From: Mycobacterium sp. ACS1612 | GTDB lineage: Bacteria > Actinomycetota > Actinomycetes > Mycobacteriales > Mycobacteriaceae | Direction: 5' to 3' | Assembly (NCBI RefSeq): GCF_001667505.1 | Contig: NZ_LZHZ01000037.1 | Location: 124,001 to 188,000 of the forward strand | Length of the DNA: 64,000 nucleotides | In this document: positions 53,054 to 61,931 of the stretch, piece after piece | How the letters are laid out: the number at the start of each line of letters is the position of its first letter | How positions within the stretch are numbered: the first letter of the stretch is position 1 | Translations under genes and position numbers: made by a program | The notes under the pieces: generated by a model | The model's input: only the letters and a program-made list of their open reading frames with translations | Told to the model about the DNA's origin: nothing | The model's database searches: none

Positions 53054-53755
53054 ATGGCTGACACCGTGAAATACGAGTTCAACGATTCCGTCGCGACCAT
53101 CACGCTGGACGACGGCAAGGTCAATGTGCTTGGGCCTGCGATGCAGGCGGCGATCAACGAAGCGCTCGACAAGGCGGAGAAAGACTCGGCCAAGGCCGTC
53201 GTGATCGCGGGCAATCAGCGGGTGTTCAGCGGCGGTTTCGACCTGGCGGTGTTTCAGTCCGGCGACGCGAAGGCGGCGCTCGGGATGCTCTCCGGCGGCT
53301 TCGAACTGTCGGTGCGCTGCCTGACTTTCCCGGTGCCGGTCGTCATGGCCGCGACGGGCCCGGCGATCGCGATGGGATCGTTTCTGCTGCTCTCCGGCGA
53401 CCACCGCATCGGGCAGCCCAAGTCGCGGTGCCAGGCCATCGAGGTCGCGATCGGTATGACGATTCCGATCTCCGCGATCGAGATCATGCGGGCGCGGTTG
53501 ACGCCCGCGGCGTTCGAGCGTGGCGCCGCGCTGGCGGCGACGTTCGTCGGCGACGAAGCGGTTGCCGGCGGGTGGCTCGACGAGATCGTCGACGCCGAGC
53601 ACGTGCTGCCCCGCGCTCAGCAGGTGGCCGCCGAGGCAGCCGCCACCCTGCATGCGGGTGCGCACCTGGCGACCAAACTGAAGGCGCGCGATTCCGCGTT
53701 GAAGGCGATCAGGGCCGGAATCGACGGGCTTGCCGCGGAATTCACGCTCGGCTGA
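53054..53755 (+). CDS. Enoyl-CoA hydratase/isomerase (crotonase family)
   Basis: 233 residues. The crotonase fold is evident from VATITLDDGKVNVL, RVFSGGFDL with the first oxyanion-hole segment, and VMAATGPAIAMGSFLLLSGDHRIG for the second. Chain length is near the family's usual 250-260. The catalytic Glu positions of classical hydratases are not clearly present (AIEVAIGMTIP), so an isomerase or other crotonase reaction is possible. It forms a two-gene unit with a TetR gene that starts inside its stop codon (TGATG), and a palindromic operator lies just upstream. Confidence 0.85.
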   Translation: MADTVKYEFNDSVATITLDDGKVNVLGPAMQAAINEALDKAEKDSAKAVVIAGNQRVFSGGFDLAVFQSGDAKAALGMLSGGFELSVRCLTFPVPVVMAATGPAIAMGSFLLLSGDHRIGQPKSRCQAIEVAIGMTIPISAIEIMRARLTPAAFERGAALAATFVGDEAVAGGWLDEIVDAEHVLPRAQQVAAEAAATLHAGAHLATKLKARDSALKAIRAGIDGLAAEFTLG

Positions 53756-54339
53756 TGCCACGGGCCAAGCAGCGCACCCCCGAGTTACGGGACCGCCTGC
53801 TGGAGGTCGCGATCGCCACCCTGTCCGAGGAAGGCATTGCCCGGTTCACCACGCGGCGGGTGGCCGAGCGGGCAGGCACGTCGGTGCCCGCGGTCTACGA
53901 GCTGTTCGACGACAAGGCCGGCCTGGTGCGGGCGATGTTCTTCGAAGGCTTCCGGCTGCTGGGCGCGGAGTTGGCGAAAGTGCCTGTCACGTCGGATCCG
54001 TTGGCCGACGTCGAGCGTCTGGTTCCGGTGTTCCGGTTGTTCTGCCGGGCCTATCCGCGGCTGGCGCAGGTGATGTTCTCGCGCCCGTTCGCCGATTTCG
54101 AGCCGGGGCCGCAGGAGCTGGCGGCGGGCGCGGCGGTGCGGGAGGTGTTCGTCGGGCGCATTCAGCGGTGCATCGATGCGGGCCTGCTATCGGGCGACCC
54201 GAACGATATGGCGCACGTATTGCTCGCTCTCGCACAGGGTTTGGCGGTGCAGGAGGCCGGCCGATGGCTCGGGTCGGGGCAGGTGCTCGAGCGACGATGG
54301 AAACTGGGGGTGACGTCGCTGCTCGCCGGGCTGCAGTAG
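53755..54339 (+). CDS. TetR-family transcriptional repressor
   Basis: 194 residues from ATG 53755, which overlaps the preceding TGA by one base. The N-terminal helix-turn-helix is typical: RLLEVAIATLSEEGIARFTT, then RRVAERAGTSVPAVYELFDDKAGLVRAMF. The C-terminal 120 residues would bind an acyl-CoA or similar ligand. It is translationally coupled to the crotonase gene, so it very likely controls that promoter through the palindrome at 53027-53050. A bidirectional hairpin follows the gene. Confidence 0.9.
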   Translation: MPRAKQRTPELRDRLLEVAIATLSEEGIARFTTRRVAERAGTSVPAVYELFDDKAGLVRAMFFEGFRLLGAELAKVPVTSDPLADVERLVPVFRLFCRAYPRLAQVMFSRPFADFEPGPQELAAGAAVREVFVGRIQRCIDAGLLSGDPNDMAHVLLALAQGLAVQEAGRWLGSGQVLERRWKLGVTSLLAGLQ

Positions 54340-54360
54340 CCAGGGCCTACCCGCGTGAAA

Positions 54361-54402
54361 CGTCGGCCCGCCACCGCCGCCTCTTGAGGTGACGGGCCGA
54401 CG
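54361..54402. terminator. Bidirectional stem-loop terminator
   Basis: CGTCGGCCCG (54361-54370) and CGGGCCGACG (54393-54402) form a perfect 10-bp stem. It lies between the TetR gene and the oppositely oriented small secreted-protein gene, 22 bases past the first stop and eight bases past the second. It can serve both. Confidence 0.65.
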
Positions 54403-54409
54403 CAGTCTC

Positions 54410-54733
54410 TTACGGCGGCGGGAACGAGTACGGCGGCCGCAGACCGGCGGGATGCGGGGTGCCGCGCCACGGGTAGATCACGTTGGCGTTGACGTCGACC
54501 ACGCCCTCGGAGTTCCAGAACCAGTCGTGGCAGATGTTCCAGTCCCAGCTGATGACCTGGCTGCCCGGGATCAACGGGTCCCCTGGGCACCAGTGCGTGC
54601 ATGTGGTGCTGCCTGGACAGTTGCCGCCCTGGTAGCTGGGGCCGTCCGCCTGTGCGGTGGGCGTGCCGAGTCCAGTCAGGCTCAGACCGGCGGACACCAC
54701 CGCAACGGTGGCGAACCGGGTGAATCGGCTCAT
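54410..54733 (-). CDS. Small secreted protein with four cysteines
   Basis: 107 residues from ATG 54733, preceded by AAAGGAAAAAAC. A Sec signal peptide is clear: SRFTR, a hydrophobic core ATVAVVSAGLSLTGLG, and cleavage after AQA. The mature part of about 79 residues carries four cysteines (NCPGSTTCTHWCPGDP and NICHDW), many Trp and Pro, and ends in proline-rich PPYSFPPP. It resembles the small Cys/Trp-rich secreted proteins common in mycobacteria, whose function is unknown. It ends at the shared hairpin. Confidence 0.8.
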   Translation of the reverse strand: MSRFTRFATVAVVSAGLSLTGLGTPTAQADGPSYQGGNCPGSTTCTHWCPGDPLIPGSQVISWDWNICHDWFWNSEGVVDVNANVIYPWRGTPHPAGLRPPYSFPPP

Positions 54734-54793
54734 GGTTTTTTCCTTTCGTTGCTGACAAGTAGAGCCCGCCCCGCCCCCTACCGATCCCAAGTT

Positions 54794-54807
54794 GGGGCAA
54801 TTGCCTC
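54794..54807. promoter_or_regulatory. Palindrome GGGGCAATTGCCTC, copy 1
   Basis: It matches GAGGCA-N2-TGCCTC with one mismatch, and the bases after it (ATGCC) also match copy 2 at 57109. It lies 36 bases before the ATG of the hypothetical gene at 54844. The nearby HD/LuxR regulator is a candidate binder. Confidence 0.5.
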
Positions 54808-54843
54808 ATGCCCACGCGCGGCTCCCAGCCGGACCATTGCCAC

Positions 54844-55572
54844 ATGACCACTCCCCAAGCGGCCGCGGCCGCCACCAAACACCTCGACCTGCCCACCGGC
54901 GACGACGAGCGAGTCGTCGGCTTCGGTGTGATGGGTCTGCCGTTCGCAGACGGCCACTACCTGGCCTTTCGCGATTTCCCGGCGACGTCCTTCTCGCCGG
55001 CCTACCTGTCGGTGTGGCATCGCACCCCCGACGGCGTCTGGACGTTCTACGCCACCACGCCGGGTCCGCAGAGCTGCTCGCGCTACTTCAGCTCCGTGAC
55101 ACCGGTCGACCCGGTGGTGTGCGACATCCGCTCGACCTGGACCACGCCGTGGACGTTGCGGGTGTTCATCGACGGCCTGCTCGACTGGCGCGTCGACGTC
55201 ACCCGGACCGCGGCGACCCGGCTGATGAGCGTCATCGGCGGCCACATGCCCGCCGCGGCGTGGACCAGTCGCAGGACCCTGCGGGCCATGAGCCACCTCG
55301 TCGGGCCGCTGCTCGGCGTCGGCAGGCTGCGGCTGACCGGCAACCTGCCCAACGGACAGGAATTCCGGATCGCCCCCAAACGGGTGTGGGCGGTCGCCGA
55401 TTCGACGGCCGTCGTCAAGGGTGAAGACCTCGGCCCCGTCGGCCCGCACCCCGTACAGGGCAACCTCGCCGACTTCCATCTGCCGCAGCGCGGTATCTGC
55501 GTCGTCGCGCAAGGCCGGTTCGAACCGTTCGACATCGCCCGGCATCGCGACGGGGACAGAATCGGCATATGA
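54844..55572 (+). CDS. Hypothetical protein, coupled to the HD/LuxR regulator
   Basis: 242 residues from ATG 54844; an ATG at 54808 would place the start inside the conserved operator block. It has no signal peptide. The sequence looks like a compact mixed alpha/beta domain rich in Trp (YLSVWHRTPDGVWTFYATT, AAWTSRRTLRAM) and ends NLADFHLPQRGICVVAQGRF. I do not recognise the family. Its stop overlaps the start of the regulator gene as ATGA, and a palindrome lies 36 bases before it, so it is probably the first gene of a two-gene transcript and related to the regulator's signal. Confidence 0.7.
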   Translation: MTTPQAAAAATKHLDLPTGDDERVVGFGVMGLPFADGHYLAFRDFPATSFSPAYLSVWHRTPDGVWTFYATTPGPQSCSRYFSSVTPVDPVVCDIRSTWTTPWTLRVFIDGLLDWRVDVTRTAATRLMSVIGGHMPAAAWTSRRTLRAMSHLVGPLLGVGRLRLTGNLPNGQEFRIAPKRVWAVADSTAVVKGEDLGPVGPHPVQGNLADFHLPQRGICVVAQGRFEPFDIARHRDGDRIGI

Positions 55573-57110
55573 CCACGCGCGCGGAGGTGCTGGCGGCGCT
55601 GTCGGTGGCCGTCGACCTCGGCCTGGGTCAGCCCGCCGAGCACATGCTGCGCTCCGCGCTGATCGCCACCCGGCTGGCCGACCGGATGGGCCTGCCCGAG
55701 TCGCAGCGCGAGTGCGTCTACTACTCGACGTTGATCATGTGGATAGGCTGCCACGCCGACTCTCACGAATACGCGCGGTGGTTCGGCGACGACATCTCGG
55801 TGCGCCGCAGTTCCTATCTGGTCGACTGGTCGGGTCTGCCCTATCAACGCTTCCTGCTCACCAACATCCGGCACGGCGAATCGCTGCTGCAGCGGCTGAA
55901 GACCATCTCGACGCTGTATGTGAATGCCCGCGGTCACATTTCGAGCCTGATCCATTCGCACTGCACCTCGGCCGCGCTGCTGGCCGACCGGATCGGTCTG
56001 AGCACCGATGTGCAGACCGCGCTGGGCTACACATTCGAGCGTTTCGACGGCGGTGGACTGCCGAACGGCGCTGCGGGCGAAGACATCCCGATCGAAATGC
56101 GGGTGGCCCAGGTGGCCGACATGGTCGAGGTGCATCAGCGCGAGTACGGCACCGTCGGCGCGGTGGCGATGGCCCGCAGCAGGCGCGGCGGCCAGTTCGA
56201 CCCCGCCGTGGTCGACGCGTTCACCGAGGACGCCGAATCGCTGCTGGCCGTTCCCGCGACCGGGGACGTCTGGGCGATGGCGCTGCAGCAGGCACCCGAC
56301 CGGCACACCAAGCTCGACGAGCATGCGCTCGACGACCTTCTGGTGGCGATCGGCGACTTCGTCGACCTGAAATGTCCGTTCACACTTGGCCATTCACGGG
56401 CGACGGCGCAACTGGCCGCCGACGCGGCGAGCGCCGCCGGGCTGGACGCCGACGCCGTCAGGCTGACCCGAAGGGCCGCGCACATCCACGACATCGGCCG
56501 CATCGGGGTGTCCAACCAGATCTGGTCCAAACCAGGTGAACTGACGATGGCCGAGTTCGAGCGGATGCGGCTGCACCCCTATCTCACCGAACGCATCCTG
56601 CATCGGGTGCCCGGCCTGAAAGACGTGGCCTTGGTCGCTGCCAATCATCATGAGTGCCTTGACGGCTCCGGGTATCCGCATGGGTTGGCGGCGCGGCAGC
56701 TGACGATGCCGGACCGAATCCTGGCCGCCGCGGTCAGCTACCAGTCGGCCCTGGAGCCGCGGCCGTACCGCGAGGCGATGTCACCCGAGAGCGCGGCACG
56801 ACGACTGCGCAGACGCGTCACCGACGGCGAACTCGACGAAGTCGCGGCGGACGCCGTACTGCACGCGGCTGGCCACGGGCCACGTAAGACCACGCCGCGC
56901 CCCGACGGCTTGACCGCCCGCGAGGTCGACGTGCTCCGGCTCGTCGCGCAGGGCGCCAGTAACAAGCAGATCGCCGCCAAGCTCGTCATCAGTGAGAAGA
57001 CGGCCCGCAATCACGTCGAGCGCACCTACGCCAAGATCGGGGTGTCCAACCGGATCGGCGCCAGCATGTACGCGCTCGAGCGGGGGCTGGTCGGTCGCGT
57101 CGACAGTTGA
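55569..57110 (+). CDS. Tandem HD/HD-GYP-like protein with C-terminal LuxR helix-turn-helix
   Basis: 513 residues. Residues 20-190 look like a degenerate HD-GYP unit (ALIATRLADRMG, then FERFDGGGLPNG). Residues 260-400 are better preserved: AAHIHDIGRIG with H307-D308, LHPYLTERIL, and HHECLDGSGYPHGL. The C terminus is a LuxR DNA-binding domain (LTAREVDVLRLVAQGASNKQ, then IAAKLVISEKTARNHVE). HD-GYP proteins hydrolyse cyclic di-GMP, so this may couple nucleotide or ligand sensing directly to transcription. Palindromes GAGGCA-N2-TGCCTC flank its operon and are likely targets. Confidence 0.85.
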   Translation: MTTRAEVLAALSVAVDLGLGQPAEHMLRSALIATRLADRMGLPESQRECVYYSTLIMWIGCHADSHEYARWFGDDISVRRSSYLVDWSGLPYQRFLLTNIRHGESLLQRLKTISTLYVNARGHISSLIHSHCTSAALLADRIGLSTDVQTALGYTFERFDGGGLPNGAAGEDIPIEMRVAQVADMVEVHQREYGTVGAVAMARSRRGGQFDPAVVDAFTEDAESLLAVPATGDVWAMALQQAPDRHTKLDEHALDDLLVAIGDFVDLKCPFTLGHSRATAQLAADAASAAGLDADAVRLTRRAAHIHDIGRIGVSNQIWSKPGELTMAEFERMRLHPYLTERILHRVPGLKDVALVAANHHECLDGSGYPHGLAARQLTMPDRILAAAVSYQSALEPRPYREAMSPESAARRLRRRVTDGELDEVAADAVLHAAGHGPRKTTPRPDGLTAREVDVLRLVAQGASNKQIAAKLVISEKTARNHVERTYAKIGVSNRIGASMYALERGLVGRVDS

Positions 57111-57122
57111 GGCATTTGCCTC
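57109..57122. promoter_or_regulatory. Palindrome GAGGCATTTGCCTC, copy 2
   Basis: A perfect 6-2-6 inverted repeat that begins inside the stop codon of the HD/LuxR gene. It lies 36 bases before the ATG at 57159, exactly the distance that copy 1 has from its gene. Confidence 0.55.
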
Positions 57123-57158
57123 ATGCCTGCAGGGTCGCGGCGGAGCGACGCTGAGCCC

Positions 57159-57908
57159 ATGAACCGATATTTCGCAATGGCCTACGGCGTCATCAGTTAC
57201 GCCCTGTTCCTCGTGGTCTTCGTCTATGCGATCGGCTTTGTCGGCGGACTGACCCCGCGCAATGTCGACAATGCGATTGCCGCCCCGACCATCCCCGCGT
57301 TGGCCGTCGATGCCGCACTGCTCGCGCTGTTCGCCGCTCAGCACAGCGTGATGGCACGGCCGGCGTTCAAGCGGTGGTGGACCCGCTACGTGCCGCGGCC
57401 GGTCGAGCGCTCCACCTACGTGTTGCTCGCCAGTATGGTTCTGGCCCTGCTGCTCTGGCAGTGGCGCGACATCCCTGCCGTGGTGTGGCAGGTGAATTTC
57501 CAACCTGCACGGCTGGCGATCTGGGCGCTGTTCTGGCTCGGCTGGGCGATCGTGCTGGCGTCGACGTTCATGATCAACCACTTCGAGTTGTTCGGGCTGC
57601 GGCAGGTGTTCGCGGTCTGGCGGGCGCGGCCGCTGGCGCAGACCGGCTTCCGCACGACGCTGTTCTACCGGGTGGTGCGCCATCCGCTGAATCTCGGCTT
57701 CATCGTCGCGTTCTGGGCTGCGCCGACCATGACGGCGGGACACCTGTTGTTCGCCGCCATGACGACGGCGTGGATTCTGGTCGCGATGCAATTCGAGGAG
57801 CATGACCTTCTCGCAGAGCTCGGGGAGCGGTACGCGGCTTATCGCAAGCGGGTGCCGATGCTGGTGCCGGGCCTGCGGAAGCGGTGCACTGACATGATGG
57901 TGGGGTGA
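57159..57908 (+). CDS. Membrane protein of the NnrU/isoprenylcysteine-methyltransferase type
   Basis: 249 residues from ATG 57159. Five or six hydrophobic helices are seen (AYGVISYALFLVVFVYAIGF first). The C-terminal part has FRTTLFYRVVRHPLNLGFIV, then FEEHDLLAELGERYAAYRKRVP, the RHP and E-x-L-x-x-xF/L-G pattern of the phospholipid methyltransferase/ICMT-like membrane family. It may methylate a lipid or small substrate. The substrate is unknown. A conserved palindrome 36 bases upstream suggests control by the HD/LuxR protein, and it overlaps the CorA-like gene as GTGA. Confidence 0.8.
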   Translation: MNRYFAMAYGVISYALFLVVFVYAIGFVGGLTPRNVDNAIAAPTIPALAVDAALLALFAAQHSVMARPAFKRWWTRYVPRPVERSTYVLLASMVLALLLWQWRDIPAVVWQVNFQPARLAIWALFWLGWAIVLASTFMINHFELFGLRQVFAVWRARPLAQTGFRTTLFYRVVRHPLNLGFIVAFWAAPTMTAGHLLFAAMTTAWILVAMQFEEHDLLAELGERYAAYRKRVPMLVPGLRKRCTDMMVG

Positions 57909-58888
57909 CCCACGTCCGAGGCCGAGTCTGGCGGGCAGGAAAACCCCAGGACGATTTCGACTTCGCCTCGATCTCGGACTACTTGGCCGAGGACGACGCG
58001 CTGGTCTGGTGCGATATCTACGACGCCGACCACGCGATCCTCAAGGATCTGGCCGAGGAGCTGGGGCTGAACTCGTGGGCGGTCGAGGACGCGCTCGCCG
58101 AGGCCGAACGCACCAAGGCCGTCGTCTACCGGACCCACACGTTCTTCACCGTGTACGGCGTCACCACCAAGCAGCCTGCCGACGAGGCGGGGTCGATGCT
58201 CGACATCCATCGGATCTCCGGTTTCGTGCTGCCGCGCGGGCTGATCACGGTGCGCCTCTCGCCGCATCTCGACATGGATGTGGTGTCGCAGCGGTTCGAC
58301 GAGCTCGGCGGTCAGGAGTACGGCGTTGGCTCGTTGGTGCACGGGCTGCTGGACGTGGTGGTCGACGGCCACTTCGAGGCGGTGCGGGAGCTGGACGACG
58401 GCATCGAGTCGCTCGAGGACGATCTGTTCGAGAACAACGCGCAGAAAGGGTTGCAGCGCAAGACTTTTCAGTTACGGAAGGATCTTGTCCAGCTGCGGCG
58501 GGTCGTGCTGCCGATGCGTGAGGTGGTCAGCTCCATTCAGCATCGCCGGTTGGACGCCAAGACCGCACCTGAGCTCGATCCGTTGTATTCCGACCTGTAC
58601 GACCACGTGCTGCGCGTGTCGGAGTGGACGGAGTCGTTGCGCGACATGGTCACAACGGTGTTCGAGACGAACCTGTCGCTTCAGGACGCGCGGCTGAACA
58701 CGGTGATGAAGAAGCTGACGGGCTGGGCCGCGATCATCGCGGTGCCGACGGCGATCACCGGGTTCTATGGGCAGAACGTGAAGTATCCCGGCATCGACAC
58801 CGTCGGCGGTTTCCTCACGAGCACCTCCGTCATCGTGCTGATCGTGTTGGCGCTGTACTGGATGTTCCGCCGCCGAGACTGGCTGTGA
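57905..58888 (+). CDS. CorA-like divalent cation transporter
   Basis: 327 residues from GTG 57905. A large soluble domain is followed by two membrane helices at the C terminus (AAIIAVPTAITGFY and STSVIVLIVLALYWMF). The signature usually written YGMN is YGQN here (GFYGQNVKYPG); I recall this form from some actinobacterial relatives, so it is probably a normal variant, though selectivity for magnesium is then less sure. A basic tail (RRRDWL) ends the protein as usual. Coupled to the upstream membrane gene and overlapping the oppositely oriented flavoprotein gene by 59 bases. Confidence 0.87.
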   Translation: MTHVRGRVWRAGKPQDDFDFASISDYLAEDDALVWCDIYDADHAILKDLAEELGLNSWAVEDALAEAERTKAVVYRTHTFFTVYGVTTKQPADEAGSMLDIHRISGFVLPRGLITVRLSPHLDMDVVSQRFDELGGQEYGVGSLVHGLLDVVVDGHFEAVRELDDGIESLEDDLFENNAQKGLQRKTFQLRKDLVQLRRVVLPMREVVSSIQHRRLDAKTAPELDPLYSDLYDHVLRVSEWTESLRDMVTTVFETNLSLQDARLNTVMKKLTGWAAIIAVPTAITGFYGQNVKYPGIDTVGGFLTSTSVIVLIVLALYWMFRRRDWL

Positions 58889-59963
58889 GGACGCCGACGG
58901 GTTCGCCGTCCGACTCGTAGTAGACGGTGAACCCGTCGCGGTGGTCTTGGAGCCGGGCGTGGTCGTAGTCGACGCCCCAGCCGCGATACTGCAACGTCGA
59001 TTCACCGATGGTGCACGAAAATTCGGGGACCTTGCTCCACGCCGCGGCCTGCCCCGCCGCAGTCAGTCCGGCGATGCGGCCCTGTTGCGCGGCGTCGCGC
59101 CAGTGCTCGGCGCGGATGCGGCGTCCCGCGGCGACGTTGTAGGCCAGCGCGACGTCGCCCGCGGCGTAGACGTTGCGCGCCGAGGTGTGCATGTGTTCGT
59201 CGACGACGATACGGCCGTCGCACGTTTCGAGTCCGGCGTCGACGGCCAGGTGTGGATCGGGTCGCACACCGGAGGCGGCGACGACGACGTCGCCGTCGAG
59301 GGTGCCGCCGCTGTCGAGGTGGACCTCGGGGCCGTCGATGCGGGTTACCGTCGTCGAGCCGAGGAACCGAACACCATTGTCGGACAGTATTTTTGCGACC
59401 CGTTCACCGACCTGTTCGCCGAAGCGGCGCTGCAACGGCACCTGCTCGGCAGCCACCATCGTCGTCGGCACGCCTTGTTCAGCCAGGCAGGCCGCGGCCT
59501 CACAGCCGATCAGTCCGCCACCAATCACCACGGCGGAATCGGCGCTGCGGGCCGCCATTCGGAGGATCACGGCGTCGGCGAACGAGCGCAGCGACAGCGC
59601 CGTCTCACCGCCGGGGATGCGCAGCGGGACGGCGTTGGCGCCGCAGCCGAGCATCAGATGCCAGTACGGGTAACGGCGGCCGCCCTCGGTGACGACCTCC
59701 TGCCTGGCCAAATCGATGTGGTCGACGGTGACGCCGCGGATCAGCTCGACGTTGTTGCGAACGAACCAGCCCGCGCTGTGTAGGTCGAGCTTGGCTTCGC
59801 GGCCGCACAGGTATTCCTTGCTCAGAGGCGGCTTGGCGTACGGCAGCGCGGGGTCGTTGGTCAGAATCCGCACGGGAATGTTGGGATGCTTGCTGCGGAA
59901 CGTCTCCGCCGCGCTCAACCCTGCCGGACCACTGCCGATGGCCGTGAAACCTGGAGCCACCAC
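58830..59963 (-). CDS. FAD-dependent oxidoreductase (ferredoxin/rubredoxin reductase type)
   Basis: 377 residues from GTG 59963, giving (M)VAPGFTAIGSGPAGLSAAE; ATG 60008 would add 15 residues. The FAD motif GSGPAG, the KPPLSKEYL segment, the NAD(P)H-binding VVIGGGLIGCEAAACLAEQG, and NVYAAGDVALA for the second FAD contact are all present. Such enzymes pass electrons from NAD(P)H to a ferredoxin or rubredoxin serving a P450 or dioxygenase. No partner gene is adjacent, so the acceptor is unknown. Its end overlaps the CorA-like gene by 59 bases. Confidence 0.88.
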   Translation of the reverse strand: MVAPGFTAIGSGPAGLSAAETFRSKHPNIPVRILTNDPALPYAKPPLSKEYLCGREAKLDLHSAGWFVRNNVELIRGVTVDHIDLARQEVVTEGGRRYPYWHLMLGCGANAVPLRIPGGETALSLRSFADAVILRMAARSADSAVVIGGGLIGCEAAACLAEQGVPTTMVAAEQVPLQRRFGEQVGERVAKILSDNGVRFLGSTTVTRIDGPEVHLDSGGTLDGDVVVAASGVRPDPHLAVDAGLETCDGRIVVDEHMHTSARNVYAAGDVALAYNVAAGRRIRAEHWRDAAQQGRIAGLTAAGQAAAWSKVPEFSCTIGESTLQYRGWGVDYDHARLQDHRDGFTVYYESDGEPVGVLTASLGGGTSSTAPTRSAR

Positions 59964-60104
59964 ATTTCCTGGGTACCACCTCGGCGGCCCGCTCATGCCC
60001 CTTGTCATGGTTTGGTCACAAATTCACAGGCAACGACGCTGTGGGTTGCTGGCAGGGCAAGTGGAGAAATCTAGTTAGCTGAGTGGGGATTATGCCTGCG
60101 ACAG

Positions 60105-61931
60105 ATGTGTCGTATTGTCCCACTCCGCAACGCTTTGAGATTCGACTCGGCGGGCGCGCGGAAGTGCGACTATTTCGCTATGCAAAAGCGCCAATTCGAG
60201 ATTGTTGCCCAGGATCCGAGTGTGCGCGACCGCAACGGCAGGGTCTTGACCGCGACGGTCAGCCTTCCGCTCGAGGATCTGGCCCGCGGTCCGATGGGCT
60301 ACTCCCTGTTCGTCGTCGACTACGACGCGTCGACGAACACGATGTACGAGGCGCCGCCGCCGCTGAAGAACGCCGAGGCCGTCACGGTGCCGAAGGGCGG
60401 CAGGAAGGGACTCCTCGCCGACCCCGGCTACCACGCGATGAACGCGTATGCCATCGCGATGCGCACGCTGCTGCGATTCGAGTTCGCACTCGGGCGCCGC
60501 GTCGGCTGGGGCATCTACGGTCACCAACTCAAGATCGTCCCGCACGCGTTCGAGGAAGCCAACGCGTTCTACTCACCCGAGATGGAGGCGCTGCTGTTCG
60601 GCTACATCCGGCGCAGTGAACCGACCTTCTTGTGTCTGTCGCACGACATCGTCGCGCACGAGACGGCGCATGCTCTGTTGGACGGGCTGCGCGACAAGTT
60701 CATGGCCCCGTCGTCGCCGGATCAGGCGGCGCTGCATGAGGCGTTCGCCGACATCGTCGCGCTGTTGTCCGTGTTCGGGTTGCCGGAACTGGTGCAGAAC
60801 CTGATCACCCCGATCGAAGAGCAGGACCGCACTGCACCCCCAGGTCTGGTGCGTAAATCGAAGCTCACCTGGAATGAGCTCAAACGCTCGGCGCTGCTCG
60901 GGCTCGCAGAGGAGATGCGGACCGAAGCCGCCGATGCCCGCGTCAACGCCTTGCGTCGGTCTGTCGAGATCGACCCGAATCCGCACATCCTCGACCGCCT
61001 CGAGTTCGAGGAGGAGCATCGACGCGGTGAGGTGCTGGTTGCGGCGGTGATGCGCGCGTTCCTGTCGGCGTGGGTGGCCCGCATCGGACAACTCGGCGAC
61101 GACGACCCAGAGGGCCTGGTGGATGTCAGTCTCGTCGCCGAACAGGGTGCCGACATCGCCGATGTCCTTCTGACGATGGTGATCCGAGCCATCGACTACA
61201 CCCCGCCGATCCATATCGATTTCAGTGACTTTCTCAGCGCGATGCTCACCGCCGACAACGAGGTGCGCAGCGACGACAGCCGTTACCACCTGCGAGGGCA
61301 CCTGCTGACGGAGATGGCGCAGTACGGGATTCTGCCGAAATCGCGCGAAGACGGCGGCTACTGGCCACCGGCGGCACTGAAGCTGGTACGGGAAGGTTCA
61401 CATTTGAGTGCGCTGCAGTCCGATCCGACAGAGATGTTCCGGCACATCTGGAACAACCGACTGGATCTCAAACTCGACACCGATGCGCTGACCCGCATCA
61501 CGAGTGTGCGCCCATGTGTGCGTGTCTCACCCGACGACGGATTCCAGATTCGCGAAACCGTTGTCGAACTCGTCCAGTACCTGAAGGTCACCGCCGCCGA
61601 ACTGTGGCCGCAGTACCGGATCAGAAAGCCTGCCGGGATGCCGGACGACCAAGAAGTGGTTCTCGAGGGCGGCTCGACGTTCATTCTCGACGAGTACGGT
61701 GAGCTCAAGTTCGAAGTGTCCAACAGACTTCCGCCGCCCGCGACCAGAGTCGAAAAGCAGGCGTGGGAGCGCCGCCTCCAATATCTCTGGGATCGAGGAT
61801 ATTTCGCGGTCAGCCGGTCATCGGCGCTCGCCTCGTTCCACCGTCAACGGGCTCTGGCGGCCGGCTCAGTGGACCCCGACGTCGAGTTGGAAGCCAAGGA
61901 ACGCCGCGCCAGCGAGGGGTGGAACCGATGA
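60105..61931 (+). CDS. HExxH zinc metallopeptidase-like protein (gluzincin type), copy 2
   Basis: 608 residues from ATG 60105; ATG 60180 gives a start closer to the region shared with copy 1 (residues 28 onward). LSHDIVAHETAHALLDGL carries the HExxH site (H185, E186, H189) and ALHEAFADIVALL the third-ligand Glu212. It shares PHAFE, LLFGY, HEAFAD and RAIDY-PP blocks with the protein at 38000-39904. No signal peptide. The stop overlaps the start of the MBL gene (ATGA). This pair repeats the gluzincin-MBL order of the main locus. Confidence 0.82.
   Translation: MCRIVPLRNALRFDSAGARKCDYFAMQKRQFEIVAQDPSVRDRNGRVLTATVSLPLEDLARGPMGYSLFVVDYDASTNTMYEAPPPLKNAEAVTVPKGGRKGLLADPGYHAMNAYAIAMRTLLRFEFALGRRVGWGIYGHQLKIVPHAFEEANAFYSPEMEALLFGYIRRSEPTFLCLSHDIVAHETAHALLDGLRDKFMAPSSPDQAALHEAFADIVALLSVFGLPELVQNLITPIEEQDRTAPPGLVRKSKLTWNELKRSALLGLAEEMRTEAADARVNALRRSVEIDPNPHILDRLEFEEEHRRGEVLVAAVMRAFLSAWVARIGQLGDDDPEGLVDVSLVAEQGADIADVLLTMVIRAIDYTPPIHIDFSDFLSAMLTADNEVRSDDSRYHLRGHLLTEMAQYGILPKSREDGGYWPPAALKLVREGSHLSALQSDPTEMFRHIWNNRLDLKLDTDALTRITSVRPCVRVSPDDGFQIRETVVELVQYLKVTAAELWPQYRIRKPAGMPDDQEVVLEGGSTFILDEYGELKFEVSNRLPPPATRVEKQAWERRLQYLWDRGYFAVSRSSALASFHRQRALAAGSVDPDVELEAKERRASEGWNR

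Noticed and set aside
58760..58790. Altered YGMN motif in the CorA-like protein as a defect
   Set aside because: YGQN is, as far as I recall, seen in other actinobacterial CorA-like proteins; the protein is otherwise complete.
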